Of a stretch of DNA of 38,327 bases, positions 8,233 to 15,712 are shown one piece after another. The translations under genes and the position numbers were made by a program. The stretch comes from PNAI01 sp964575715. Its GTDB lineage: Bacteria; Pseudomonadota; Alphaproteobacteria; Rhizobiales; Xanthobacteraceae. The DNA lies in assembly GCA_964575715.1 (NCBI GenBank), contig CAZNSG010000110.1, forward strand, positions 1 to 38,327. Reading direction: 5' to 3'. The notes under the pieces were generated by a model. That model had not been told where the DNA came from, ran no database searches, and saw only the letters and a program-made list of their open reading frames with translations. Within the stretch, counting starts at the first letter, position 1, and every line of letters begins with the position of its first letter.

Positions 8233-9155
8233 TTTTGTTGTCCCACCAGTCCGACAAAGATGTCCTCCAGCGAACTTTGTGTCGTATGCAAATCGCGAAA
8301 CCGGATTCCGGCGCGATTCAAATCGCCAAGCAGCGCGGTGATGCCGGTGCGATCGACTTGCGTGTCATAGGTGAAGACCAGTTCGCCGCCGTCTGCTGCC
8401 AGCGTCAGGCGATAAGGGGCAAGATCGCCGGGGATGACGTCAAGTTTCTTCTGCAGCTGGAGCGTCAATTGCTTTTTGCCGAGCTTGTGCATGAGTTCGG
8501 CCTTGTGTTCGATCAAAATAATTTCACCCTTATTGATCACGCCAATCCTGTCGGCCATATCTTCCGCCTCTTCGATGTAATGCGTGGTCAGGATGATGGT
8601 CGTGCCCGACGCGCGCAATGCGCGCACGACTTGCCACATATCCTTGCGCAATTCGACGTCGACGCCCGCAGTCGGCTCGTCGAGAAAGAGAATTTGCGGT
8701 TCGTGCGAAAGCGCCTTGGCGATCAGAACGCGCCGTTTCATGCCACCGGACAGCGTTCGAATCGTGCTGTCCTTCTTGTCCCACAGCGACAGCTCTTTGA
8801 GCACCTTTTCGATGTGTGTGGGATTGGGCGGTCTGCCGAACAGGCCGCGGCTGAAAGTCACGGTCGCTATGACTGTTTCGAAAGCATCCGTGGTCAACTC
8901 CTGCGGCACCAAGCCGATCATCGAGCGGGCGGCGCGATAGTCCCTGATGATGTCGTGACCGTCGACCGATACAGAGCCTGCGGTCGGCCGCAAAATCCCG
9001 CAGATGATGCCGATGGGCGTCGTCTTGCCGGCGCCGTTAGGGCCCAAGAGCGCGAAAATCTCTCCGCGGTGAACGTCCAGATTGATGTTGTTCAGCGCTC
9101 GAAAACCCGACGCATAAGTCTTGCAGAGATTTGAAATGGAAATAATGGGCGGCAT
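8229..9155 (-). CDS. ABC transporter ATP-binding protein (YadG-like)
   Basis: The 308-residue ATPase has Walker A GPNGAGKTT (38-46), a Q-loop at Q85, signature LSGGM (135-139), Walker B ILFLDE (155-160) and the H-loop ILTTHY. The stretch LSGGMKRR...LDEPTAGVDVEL closely follows E. coli YadG, also 308 residues. A proline follows Walker A where relatives usually carry a small or hydrophobic residue; the P-loop itself is intact. It forms a two-gene exporter unit with the permease. The pair is convergent with the toxin-antitoxin remnant and divergent from the FAD-subunit gene, splitting the molybdenum hydroxylase genes in two. Confidence 0.92.
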   Translation of the reverse strand: MPPIISISNLCKTYASGFRALNNINLDVHRGEIFALLGPNGAGKTTPIGIICGILRPTAGSVSVDGHDIIRDYRAARSMIGLVPQELTTDAFETVIATVTFSRGLFGRPPNPTHIEKVLKELSLWDKKDSTIRTLSGGMKRRVLIAKALSHEPQILFLDEPTAGVDVELRKDMWQVVRALRASGTTIILTTHYIEEAEDMADRIGVINKGEIILIEHKAELMHKLGKKQLTLQLQKKLDVIPGDLAPYRLTLAADGGELVFTYDTQVDRTGITALLGDLNRAGIRFRDLHTTQSSLEDIFVGLVGQQK

Positions 9156-9304
9156 GGCGCTGGCCGGTCTAGATTATGGCCGGCCAAGTTTCAACGGGTC
9201 GGTGCAACCGGCGCCTGATCTGGACATGGTTATATGCCGATAAACCCGTCTGGCAATCTTTTGCTATTTCCTATACTTGAGGCTTCGCATCAGGTTTGTC
9301 CGCC

Positions 9305-10186
9305 ATGAAACCCCCGCCCTTTCAATATCACGATCCGCGCACCGTCGCCGAGGCGGTGGGGCTGCTCGGCAAGCTTGAAAACGCCAAGCTGCTGGCCGGC
9401 GGCCAGTCGCTGATGCCGATGCTGAATATGCGCTTTGTGCTGCCCGACCACGTCATCGACCTCAATCGCGTGGCGGGGCTCTCCTACATCAAGGAGAGCG
9501 GTGGCGTGCTGGAGATCGGCGCCATGACCCGCCAGTATGAGGTCGAGTTTTCGAATATGGTGCGCAAGCGCTGCCCGCTGCTGCATCAGGCCATTCTGCA
9601 GGTCGGCCATCGCCAGACCCGCAATCGCGGAACTATCGGCGGCTCGCTTTGTCATCTCGATCCGGCAGCCGAGCTGGTCGCGGTCGCCGCCGCACTCGAT
9701 GCCACCGTCGTCGTCGCCGGCGCAAGCGGCCGGCGCGAGATCACGTTTGCCGATTTTCCGGCCGCCTTTATGACGCCGGCGATCGAGCCCAATGAAATTG
9801 TCACTGCCGTGCGCTTTCCGCTCTGGACCGCCGGACACGGTGCGGCCTTCGTTGAGTTTGCGCGCCGCCACGGCGATTTCGCCATTGTCTCGGCGGCGGT
9901 ACTGCTCGCGCGCGATGGCGCCGGGAAAATCACGCGCGCGTCGGTGACCATCGGCGGGATTGGTGCGGCACCGGTTAGGGCGAAGGAGGTGGAGCAAGCG
10001 ATTGTCGGAAAGGTTGCGCAGGCGGATTTGTTCCGCGCGGCCTGCGAGAGTTGCCGCAAGCTCGACGCCATGGGCGACATCCACGCGCCGGCCTCCTACC
10101 GGCAGCATCTCGCCGCCGTGCTGTCGCGCCGCGCGCTGGAGCAGGCGTCAGGTATTGCACCAAAATCCACCACCAGCGTGCATTAA
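9305..10186 (+). CDS. FAD-binding medium subunit of a molybdenum hydroxylase
   Basis: The 293-residue protein is a CoxM/XdhB-type subunit. The two FAD-contact motifs are present: LLAGGQSLMPMLNMR (29-43) and TIGGSLCHLDPAAE (110-123). It takes electrons from the [2Fe-2S] subunit and hands them to the acceptor. ATG 9305 is preferred over an in-frame TTG three codons upstream because AGG lies at suitable distance. It is followed after three bases by the small subunit at 10190. No large subunit adjoins this pair; candidates are those at 2360 and 35303. Confidence 0.92.
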   Translation: MKPPPFQYHDPRTVAEAVGLLGKLENAKLLAGGQSLMPMLNMRFVLPDHVIDLNRVAGLSYIKESGGVLEIGAMTRQYEVEFSNMVRKRCPLLHQAILQVGHRQTRNRGTIGGSLCHLDPAAELVAVAAALDATVVVAGASGRREITFADFPAAFMTPAIEPNEIVTAVRFPLWTAGHGAAFVEFARRHGDFAIVSAAVLLARDGAGKITRASVTIGGIGAAPVRAKEVEQAIVGKVAQADLFRAACESCRKLDAMGDIHAPASYRQHLAAVLSRRALEQASGIAPKSTTSVH

Positions 10187-10189
10187 ACC

Positions 10190-10678
10190 ATGAGCAGCAA
10201 GCGCACCATCGCGGTTACCGTCAACGGCACGCGCTACGAAAAGCAAGATGTCGAGGTACGGCTGACGCTCGCCGACTTCCTGCGCCATGAGCTGGGGCTC
10301 ACCGGCACGCATCTGGGCTGCGAGCATGGCGTGTGCGGCGCCTGCACCATATTGCTCGATGGCCGCTCGGCGCGCTCCTGCCTCATGCTGGCGGTGCAGG
10401 CCGACGGGCACGAAATCCTCACCATCGAAGGCATCGCGCCCAGCGCCGACAAGCTGCATCCGTTGCAGGAGGCGTTTCGCGACAACCACGGCCTGCAATG
10501 CGGCTTCTGCACGCCGGGCATGCTGACCACGCTGATCGAATTTTTGCGCGACAATCCCGATCCGACCGAGCAGGAGGTGCGGATCGCGATTGCCGGCAAT
10601 CTGTGCCGTTGCACCGGTTATCAGGGCATCGTGCTGGCCGCGCTCGATGCGGCCAAGCGCATGCGCGCGGCGCCGTAG
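10190..10678 (+). CDS. (2Fe-2S)-binding small subunit of a molybdenum hydroxylase (second copy)
   Basis: The 162-residue protein carries all eight cluster cysteines: C44, C49, C52 and C64 (CEHGVCGAC, RSCLM) and C104, C107, C139 and C141 (QCGFC, CRC). It starts three bases after the FAD-subunit stop, so the two are cotranscribed and likely form a complex. With the copy at 6314 this makes two small subunits, two large subunits (2360 and 35303) and a single medium subunit in the window. Confidence 0.93.
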   Translation: MSSKRTIAVTVNGTRYEKQDVEVRLTLADFLRHELGLTGTHLGCEHGVCGACTILLDGRSARSCLMLAVQADGHEILTIEGIAPSADKLHPLQEAFRDNHGLQCGFCTPGMLTTLIEFLRDNPDPTEQEVRIAIAGNLCRCTGYQGIVLAALDAAKRMRAAP

Positions 10679-10790
10679 GTGATCCAATGTTCAGCGGCCA
10701 TCTGCCAAGAGCCGCGGGGATTAGCTAAACTACTCGCCGAATCCAATCGTGCAGGCCGTTTTCGAGGTGGTGAGGCAAGGGGAGATCGCA

Positions 10791-11849
10791 ATGACCGACA
10801 GCAATGATGGAATGGCGCGGCGCACGGTGCTTGTAAGCGCAGGTCTCGGCATTGGCGCGGGATTGATGTCCGGCGTTTCGTCCGCGCAGGCGGAGGGCAG
10901 CAAGCGTACCGCCAAGGCCGCGGGTGAAATCTGGAGTTCTGAATACTGGACCAACAAGGGCGACGTGAAGCTCAATCTGTGGCGCAAGCGCATCGGCGCG
11001 CCACGATCAAACAAAACAGGCCACGGCGCGGAGCCGCTGCCGGTGCTGTTCCTCGTGCACGGTTCGTCGAATTCCTCGCGCTCGTCATACGACCTGCACG
11101 TGCCGGGCAAGGGCGAGTATTCGCTGATGAACACATTCGCGCGTTACGGCTACGACGTGTGGACCATGGACCACGACGGCTATGGCCGCTCGGGCTCCTC
11201 CGGCAACAACTCCGATATCGCCAGCGGCGTCGAGGACCTCAAAGCCGCAATCCCGGTCGTGGTGAAAGAAACCGGCCAGGCGAAAATGCATTTCTACGGC
11301 ACCTCGTCGGGCGCGATCCGCGCCGGCGCGTTTGCGCAGGCGAGCCCTGAGCGCGTCGACCGGCTGGTGCTGGCCGCCTTCACGCACAAGGGCATAGGCT
11401 CGCCGGAGATCGGCCGGCGGCAGAGGCGTATCGATGAACTGCGCGCCAATACGCGCCGCAAGCGCGACGCGGCCATGATCGGCTCGATCTTCACGCGCGA
11501 CGGCCATGCCTCGGCCTACGAGCCCGCGATGATCGAGGCGCTCATCGCCGCGGAGCTCAAATTCGGCGACACGATCCCGACCGGCACCTATCTCGACATG
11601 GCCGCCAATCTGCCGCTGGTCGATCCGAAAAAGGTGCTCGCGCCGGTGCTCATGTTGCGCGGTGTCTACGACGGCAACTCGACCAACGAGGATGTGATCG
11701 ATTTCTACATGCAGCTGCCGAACGGCGACCGGCAATTCGTGATCGTGCCGCATACCGCGCACAGCATAGGCTACAGCAAGAACCGGCATCTGCTGTGGTA
11801 CGCCATGCGCAACTTCCTGGCCGCGCCCGCGCCGGTGGTGACAAGCTGA
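10791..11849 (+). CDS. Exported alpha/beta hydrolase with Tat-type signal
   Basis: The 352-residue protein opens with ARRTVLVSAGLGIG, a twin-arginine signal, with a probable cleavage after SSAQA, so it should act in the periplasm. The fold markers are the oxyanion strand VLFLVHGSSN, MDHDGYGRS, the nucleophile elbow YGTSSGA (GxSxG), an acid in LRGVYDGNST and a late His in VPHTAHS. ATG 10791 is chosen because AGGGGAG stands just before it and the Tat motif follows. It lies 112 bases after the second small subunit on the same strand. An ester or lactone substrate is plausible but not shown. Confidence 0.82.
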   Translation: MTDSNDGMARRTVLVSAGLGIGAGLMSGVSSAQAEGSKRTAKAAGEIWSSEYWTNKGDVKLNLWRKRIGAPRSNKTGHGAEPLPVLFLVHGSSNSSRSSYDLHVPGKGEYSLMNTFARYGYDVWTMDHDGYGRSGSSGNNSDIASGVEDLKAAIPVVVKETGQAKMHFYGTSSGAIRAGAFAQASPERVDRLVLAAFTHKGIGSPEIGRRQRRIDELRANTRRKRDAAMIGSIFTRDGHASAYEPAMIEALIAAELKFGDTIPTGTYLDMAANLPLVDPKKVLAPVLMLRGVYDGNSTNEDVIDFYMQLPNGDRQFVIVPHTAHSIGYSKNRHLLWYAMRNFLAAPAPVVTS

Positions 11850-11866
11850 GTTTTCATCTCCCCCCA

Positions 11867-11993
11867 CTGAAGTCGGATTTATCCGACTTCAGCCAATTTA
11901 AATACCGATCTCGGGTAAACCCGAGATCGGGCAGTCAGATTTATCCGACTTCGGTCAATTTAAGTTCCTTATTCGGGTAAACTCGCGTTCGGG
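11867..11993. repeat. Tandem two-hairpin repeat units in a 412-bp gene-free stretch
   Basis: The gap 11850-12261 has no gene. Unit A (11867-11930) consists of two palindromes of 26 bases, each with 12-bp arms and a 2-base loop: arms CTGAAGTCGGAT/ATCCGACTTCAG, a 12-base AT-rich spacer, then arms CCGATCTCGGGT/ACCCGAGATCGG. A second, decayed unit follows directly (about 11931-11993) with the same order. The second palindrome of unit A recurs exactly at 32399-32424. The rest of the gap, 11994-12261, shows only an AT-rich patch near 12150-12170 that might hold a promoter. Confidence 0.85.
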
Positions 11994-12261
11994 CCGGGAG
12001 AGGCGGCCAGCCGCAACGGGCTGCCGCCCGCACCGATCATCGTACCGGCGCCGGTGGCGCTCTTGGGAAATCCTTGAGTTTTTGAGGATTTTGGCTGCTG
12101 GCTGGGTGGCCTCGCCGCGTCATGATCTTCCTCTTGCAAATGCCGAAGGGGAGCATAATTTAATAAATATACGCCCCGAGGCGGCCGGATGGGTCGCGGA
12201 ACTGTCGGCGTGCGTGACCCCATCGTTGCCGCTGAGGTGACCTCATTCTTGGGAGGTTACC

Positions 12262-12645
12262 GTGGTAGCTATGCGGCCTTTCAACGCCCACCTCACTTGG
12301 CAAGACTGGTTTGGCGTCGCGCTTGGCGTACTGATCGGGCTATCGCCATGGCTCGCGGGACAAACGGACAATCAAGTGGTGATGTGGATCACCATCGCGG
12401 TCGGCATCTGGGTGGTGCAATTCGCGGGATTGCAGCTCGTCGATCTGGAACGCTCGGAAGAAGCCGGCTTGATGGTTTGCGGCTTATGGTTGATCGCATC
12501 GCCATTCGTCTTGGGCTACTCCGACAGCGGAACTCTCCTGTACTGGCATTACGCTCTTGGCTCGATCGTCGTGCTGCTCGCGGTGCTGGAGCTATGGCAG
12601 GACTGGAAGCTCAGCGACAAGGAGCTGGCCAAGCACGGGCTGTAG
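12262..12645 (+). CDS. SPW repeat-containing membrane protein
   Basis: The 127-residue protein has four hydrophobic segments arranged as two similar halves, each starting with the family signature: GLSPWLAG (27-34) and IASPFVLGY (78-86). SPW-repeat proteins are inner-membrane proteins of unknown function common in alphaproteobacteria and actinobacteria, often among stress genes. The GTG start is chosen because GGGAGG lies six bases before it; an ATG three codons later is the alternative. The PRC-barrel gene follows after 34 bases. Confidence 0.85.
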   Translation: MVAMRPFNAHLTWQDWFGVALGVLIGLSPWLAGQTDNQVVMWITIAVGIWVVQFAGLQLVDLERSEEAGLMVCGLWLIASPFVLGYSDSGTLLYWHYALGSIVVLLAVLELWQDWKLSDKELAKHGL

Positions 12646-12679
12646 CGATCATTCGAAAAAAAACCTCATGGAGGTGACC

Positions 12680-13081
12680 ATGCAAGTGCAGACAGCGGAA
12701 GTCCATACAGCGCAAAAGACGAGTCCAAAAACTCACAACCTGATCGCGAGCGACCGGGTCGAGGGAACGCCGGTGCGCCGCTCAAATGGTGAAAAGATTG
12801 GCACCATTCAGCGCCTGATGATCGACAAGCTCAGCGGTAATGTCGCTTACGCCGTGCTGAGCTTTGGCGGTTTTCTGGGAATGGGACAGAAGCACTTGCC
12901 CGTTCCGTGGGTCCGGTTGAAATACGAGATTGTCAACGAAGCCTATGTGCTCGATCTGACGGACGATGAGCTCAGTTGTGCGCCCGCCTACGAGGCGGAT
13001 ACGGAGTTCGACTGGGGCGACCGCAGCGAAGAGATTGTGATTCATAGATATTACAAGACGCCGCACTATTGGGGCGTCTGA
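12680..13081 (+). CDS. PRC-barrel domain-containing protein
   Basis: The 133-residue soluble protein contains a PRC-barrel (about residues 24-90: ASDRVEGTPVRRSNGEKIGTI, a short strand block with AYAVLSFGGFLGMG, and LPVPWVRL). These domains occur in RimM, photosynthetic reaction-centre H subunits and many stress-linked rhizobial proteins. GGAGG directly before ATG 12680 fixes the start. The C-terminal part is acidic and aromatic (EFDWGDRSEE, YYKTPHYWGV). It is probably cotranscribed with the SPW gene. Molecular role unknown. Confidence 0.87.
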   Translation: MQVQTAEVHTAQKTSPKTHNLIASDRVEGTPVRRSNGEKIGTIQRLMIDKLSGNVAYAVLSFGGFLGMGQKHLPVPWVRLKYEIVNEAYVLDLTDDELSCAPAYEADTEFDWGDRSEEIVIHRYYKTPHYWGV

Positions 13082-13223
13082 TCGCTCGGCCGGGCAGTGT
13101 CATTCGCTGTCCGCCGCGTAGGCCGCGTCTACGATTTGAACAGGCGGCCGGTGTGCGGGTAGCTCAATTTAGGTTGCGATACTGCTTCGTGCGGCATTGT
13201 GTGTTTAACGACGGAGGGAGCGA

Positions 13224-13397
13224 ATGCGAACTCTTGAAAGGGACAGGGCAACATCCGTGTCCGGCACCCCGATCGTGCTCGGTACAGACGAGGCGAGACA
13301 AGGCGTTACGGGACACCATGTGCGCTACGTTCTCATTTTTGGGCTCGTCGGCGCGGTGGTCGGGCTTACGGTGATCGGAATCTTGTCTGCGCTCTGA
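13224..13397 (+). CDS. Small single-span membrane protein (57 residues)
   Basis: A short frame with a strong GGAGGGA ribosome binding site (13213-13219) encodes a polar N-terminus (MRTLERDRATSVSG, then an EARQGVTGHHVRYV segment) followed by one hydrophobic helix (VLIFGLVGAVVGLTVIGIL) and a two-residue tail. Similar small proteins are, to my recollection, frequent in Bradyrhizobium-type genomes. The ordered N-terminal motif and clear ribosome site argue for a real gene. It lies in the stress cluster with SPW, PRC and rpoH. Function unknown. Confidence 0.65.
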   Translation: MRTLERDRATSVSGTPIVLGTDEARQGVTGHHVRYVLIFGLVGAVVGLTVIGILSAL

Positions 13398-13447
13398 GTC
13401 TTCGGTGCGTCGCGGCTGAAATAGTTGCACGCGACGTGGAAGGACGA

Positions 13448-13639
13448 ATGGTCATGTTCGACAAAACATATCTGTTGCAGAGAGCAGATCCCAAGACTGC
13501 AAAACGCATTCGCGAGGATCAAGCGGAGTACGAGCGGCTCGACAAGGCTCTCGACGAAGGCCTTATGGAGACCTTCCCGGCATCCGACCCGGTTGCAGTC
13601 GTGCAACAGAAGCCTGAGCGCTCCAAGGGGAAACGCTGA
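13448..13639 (+). CDS. Small acidic protein with ETFPASDPVAV motif
   Basis: The 63-residue hydrophilic protein has a charged helix (ADPKTAKRIREDQAEYERLDKALDE cut into two parts by composition) and the C-terminal motif METFPASDPVAVVQ, recurrent in small uncharacterised proteins of rhizobia. GGAAGGA lies just before ATG 13448, preferred over GTG 13436. No membrane segment, no known function. It lies convergent with rpoH. Confidence 0.6.
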   Translation: MVMFDKTYLLQRADPKTAKRIREDQAEYERLDKALDEGLMETFPASDPVAVVQQKPERSKGKR

Positions 13640-13668
13640 TCCGCCGATGTGGCGGAATTAATTGTGAA

Positions 13669-14631
13669 TCACGATCTCGTCGCAGCGATCGCGCCAATTG
13701 AAATGTTTGCTGGCCTGAGAGGAGGGCGCACGGCGCAGTTCCCTAGGGATGCCGGAGTTTCGATCGCGGCGACGCGGTTCTTGACCGCCTTCTGCACCTT
13801 CTCAAAGGCGCCCACTTCAATCTGCCGCACACGCTCGCGCGACACGCCGAACTTTTCGGCGAGCTCCTCGAGCGTGATCGGTTCCTCGGCGAGCCGGCGC
13901 GTCTCGAGGATGCGCCGCTCTCGCTCGTTGAGCACGCCGAGCGCATCGAATAGCATCTTGCGGCGGTTATCGAACTCCTCGCTCGCGGCGAGCGTCGTCT
14001 CCTGGTCCGGGGATTCGTCCACCAGCCAGTCCTGCCATTCGCCGGAATCGCCGTCCTCACGGATCGTGGCGTTGAGCGAGGCGTCGCCGCCAAGCCGCCG
14101 GTTCATATCGATCACGTCCATTTCGGTGACGCCGAGCGAGCGGGCGATGGTCTTCACCTGGTCCGGGCGCATATCGCCCTCGTCGAGGATGGAGATCTTG
14201 CTCTTGGCCTTGCGCAGGTTGAAGAACAGCTTCCTCTGGTTGGCCGTGCTGCCCATCTTCACCAGCGACCACGAGCGCAGGATGTATTGCTGGATCGAGG
14301 CCTTGATCCACCACACGGCGTAGGTCGTGAGCCGGAAGCCCTTCTCTGGCTTGAAGCGCTCGACCGCCTGCATCAGGCCGACATTGCCCTCCGAAATCAC
14401 CTCGGAGATCGGCAGGCCGTAGCCGCCATAGCCCCTAGCGATTTTGGTTACGAGCCGCAGATGGCTGGTGACGAGCTTGTGCGCTGCTTCGCGGTCACCA
14501 TGCTCACTCCAGCGCTTCGCCAGCAGGTACTCTTCCTGGCGCTCCAACAGCGGGAACCGCCGGATTTCCTCAAGATAACAGGTGAGGCCGGGTTCGGCCG
14601 TAAGGATCGGCAGGGTCGCGGTGCGGGCCAT
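13669..14631 (-). CDS. rpoH: RNA polymerase sigma factor RpoH (sigma-32 family)
   Basis: The 320-residue protein matches alphaproteobacterial RpoH throughout: start MARTATLPIL, YLEEIRRFPLL in region 1.2, the core-binding region 2 (LPISEVISEGNVGLMQAV), RLTTYAVWWIKASIQQYIL (2.3-2.4), the RpoH box NQRKLFFNLRKAKSK, and the region 4.2 helix-turn-helix GVSRERVRQIE. It directs heat-shock or envelope-stress transcription. ATG 14631 has GAGGG seven bases upstream. The C-terminal 35 residues after VQKAVKNRVAA look unlike the family core and make the protein slightly long. Genomes of this group often hold several rpoH copies; this may be an accessory one. Confidence 0.93.
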   Translation of the reverse strand: MARTATLPILTAEPGLTCYLEEIRRFPLLERQEEYLLAKRWSEHGDREAAHKLVTSHLRLVTKIARGYGGYGLPISEVISEGNVGLMQAVERFKPEKGFRLTTYAVWWIKASIQQYILRSWSLVKMGSTANQRKLFFNLRKAKSKISILDEGDMRPDQVKTIARSLGVTEMDVIDMNRRLGGDASLNATIREDGDSGEWQDWLVDESPDQETTLAASEEFDNRRKMLFDALGVLNERERRILETRRLAEEPITLEELAEKFGVSRERVRQIEVGAFEKVQKAVKNRVAAIETPASLGNCAVRPPLRPANISIGAIAATRS

Positions 14632-14649
14632 GATCAAGCCCTCTAACTA

Positions 14650-14659
14650 GTTTCGAAAC
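14650..14659. promoter_or_regulatory. Perfect 10-bp palindrome at the rpoH transcription start
   Basis: GTTTCGAAAC lies over the predicted +1 of the rpoH promoter. Two more short inverted repeats, TCAAATTGA (14687-14695) and TTGATTTCAA (14691-14700), lie in the shared -35 area and the marR spacer. These are plausible operator sites for the adjacent MarR regulator, by position only. Confidence 0.4.
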
Positions 14660-14660
14660 A

Positions 14661-14689
14661 AAATTATCAGCATCTGGCCGCATTGTCAA
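14661..14689 (-). promoter_or_regulatory. Sigma-70-type promoter of rpoH
   Basis: On the minus strand TTGACA (14684-14689) and TAATTT (14661-14666) are separated by exactly 17 bases, close to consensus. Start would be near 14654, giving a leader of about 23 bases. Confidence 0.6.
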
Positions 14690-14711
14690 ATTGATTTCAA
14701 AACACTATTAT
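14683..14711 (+). promoter_or_regulatory. Sigma-70-type promoter of the marR-fdxA unit
   Basis: TTGTCA (14683-14688) and TATTAT (14706-14711) are 17 bases apart. Its -35 box overlaps five bases of the rpoH -35 box on the other strand, so the two promoters are back to back and polymerase probably cannot bind both at once. Confidence 0.55.
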
Positions 14712-14728
14712 ATCTTGAAGAGGCGATC

Positions 14729-15319
14729 ATGTCGGCGCGCGAAACGGCGGAACTCCTGCTTTTGCTGGGCCGGCTCGTGCAAGCCGAGGGCTATCACGGC
14801 GACCTCAGCCCCGCCCAATGGATGGCGCTGCGCTACTTCGCCCGCGCGAACTCGTTCTCCCGGACGCCCTCCGCCTTCGCCGAGTTTCAAGCGACCACGC
14901 GCGGCACCGCCACGCAGACCATCAAGGCACTTGAGGCAGGCGGGTACTTGGTCCGACAGCGATCCGAGGCGGACGGGCGAAGCGTCAGTCTGCGACTGAC
15001 AAAGAAGGGTAATAAAGCGGTTGCACGCGATCCGTTCGAAGTCCTGGTGCGCGCCGTGGCCTCGCTCGACGCGGAAGAGCAAACCGCGATGCACGACGCG
15101 CTGCACCAAGTGCTGACCACGGTAGCTGCGAGCGGGGCGCATCGGCACTTCGGTGTTTGCCAGGACTGCACGAACTTTTGCGGCCACCTACCGAGCACGG
15201 GCCCCTCGGCCGCTGAATGCCTGCTCCTCGGTGTTCCGATTCAGCCAGAGGACGTAGGTCTTCTGTGCGTCCATTTTCAGCCAAAGAGCGAGCACCGCGA
15301 TGGCGCACATGGTGAATGA
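14729..15319 (+). CDS. MarR-family regulator with Cys-rich C-terminal domain
   Basis: The 196-residue protein has a MarR winged helix at about 25-100 (SPAQWMALRYFARA, TRGTATQTIKALEAGGYLVRQ, then the wing EADGRSVSLRLTKKG). Beyond the DNA-binding part lies an unusual extension with C144, C147 and C151 (VCQDCTNFC), H140, H153, C164 and C180, which looks like a metal or Fe-S binding site and suggests sensing of redox, metal or oxidants. The ATG has GAGG upstream. A ferredoxin gene follows after 34 bases, so the regulator and an electron carrier form one unit, divergent from rpoH. Confidence 0.85.
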   Translation: MSARETAELLLLLGRLVQAEGYHGDLSPAQWMALRYFARANSFSRTPSAFAEFQATTRGTATQTIKALEAGGYLVRQRSEADGRSVSLRLTKKGNKAVARDPFEVLVRAVASLDAEEQTAMHDALHQVLTTVAASGAHRHFGVCQDCTNFCGHLPSTGPSAAECLLLGVPIQPEDVGLLCVHFQPKSEHRDGAHGE

Positions 15320-15353
15320 GTCGACCTCTGCAACCTGCTGGAAGGACGCCTAA

Positions 15354-15689
15354 TTGACCTACATCGTCAACGATAGCTGCATTCGCTGCAAAACCATGGA
15401 CTGCGTCGCCGTGTGCCCCGTGGACTGCTTCTATGAGGGCGAGAACATGCTCGTCATCCATCCTGACGAATGCATCGACTGTGGGGTCTGTGAACCGGAA
15501 TGCCCGGTCGAGGCGATCAAAGCTGACACTGAACCAGGTCTTGAGAAATGGCTGTCGCTGAACGCGGAATACGCAAAAATCTGGCCCAATATTACGGTCA
15601 AAAAAGAGCCCCCGTCCGACTGGAAGGAGTGGGAGGGGAAGCCGGACAAACTCCAATATTTCTCACCAAATCCCGGCGCGGGCGATTGA
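15354..15689 (+). CDS. fdxA: Seven-iron ferredoxin (FdxA type)
   Basis: The 111-residue protein follows the [3Fe-4S][4Fe-4S] ferredoxin FdI/FdxA along its length. C9, C17 and C50 should bind the 3Fe cluster, and C21, C40, C43 and C46 the 4Fe cluster, with the extra C12 and C25 also conserved (CIRCKTMDCVAVCPVDC). The start is a TTG (15354), supported by GGAAGGA upstream and by the family N-terminus MTYIV. It carries low-potential electrons; partners in the window could be the oxidoreductases, but the closest link is the MarR gene just upstream. Confidence 0.94.
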   Translation: MTYIVNDSCIRCKTMDCVAVCPVDCFYEGENMLVIHPDECIDCGVCEPECPVEAIKADTEPGLEKWLSLNAEYAKIWPNITVKKEPPSDWKEWEGKPDKLQYFSPNPGAGD

Positions 15690-15712
15690 TACCAGCGGCC
15701 CTAATGTTTGAC

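Noticed and set aside
8208..9134. 308-codon plus-strand frame
   Set aside because: Exact antisense of the ABC ATPase gene, whose Walker A, signature and Walker B motifs are unmistakable.
11860..12000. CRISPR-like array
   Set aside because: The repeats are palindromic hairpins in two units with conserved spacers, with no run of repeats and unique spacers and no cas genes.
12195..12230. EcfG-type (general stress) promoter GGAAC...CGTT before the SPW gene
   Set aside because: The boxes are 21 bases apart; the known spacing is 16-17, so I do not call it.
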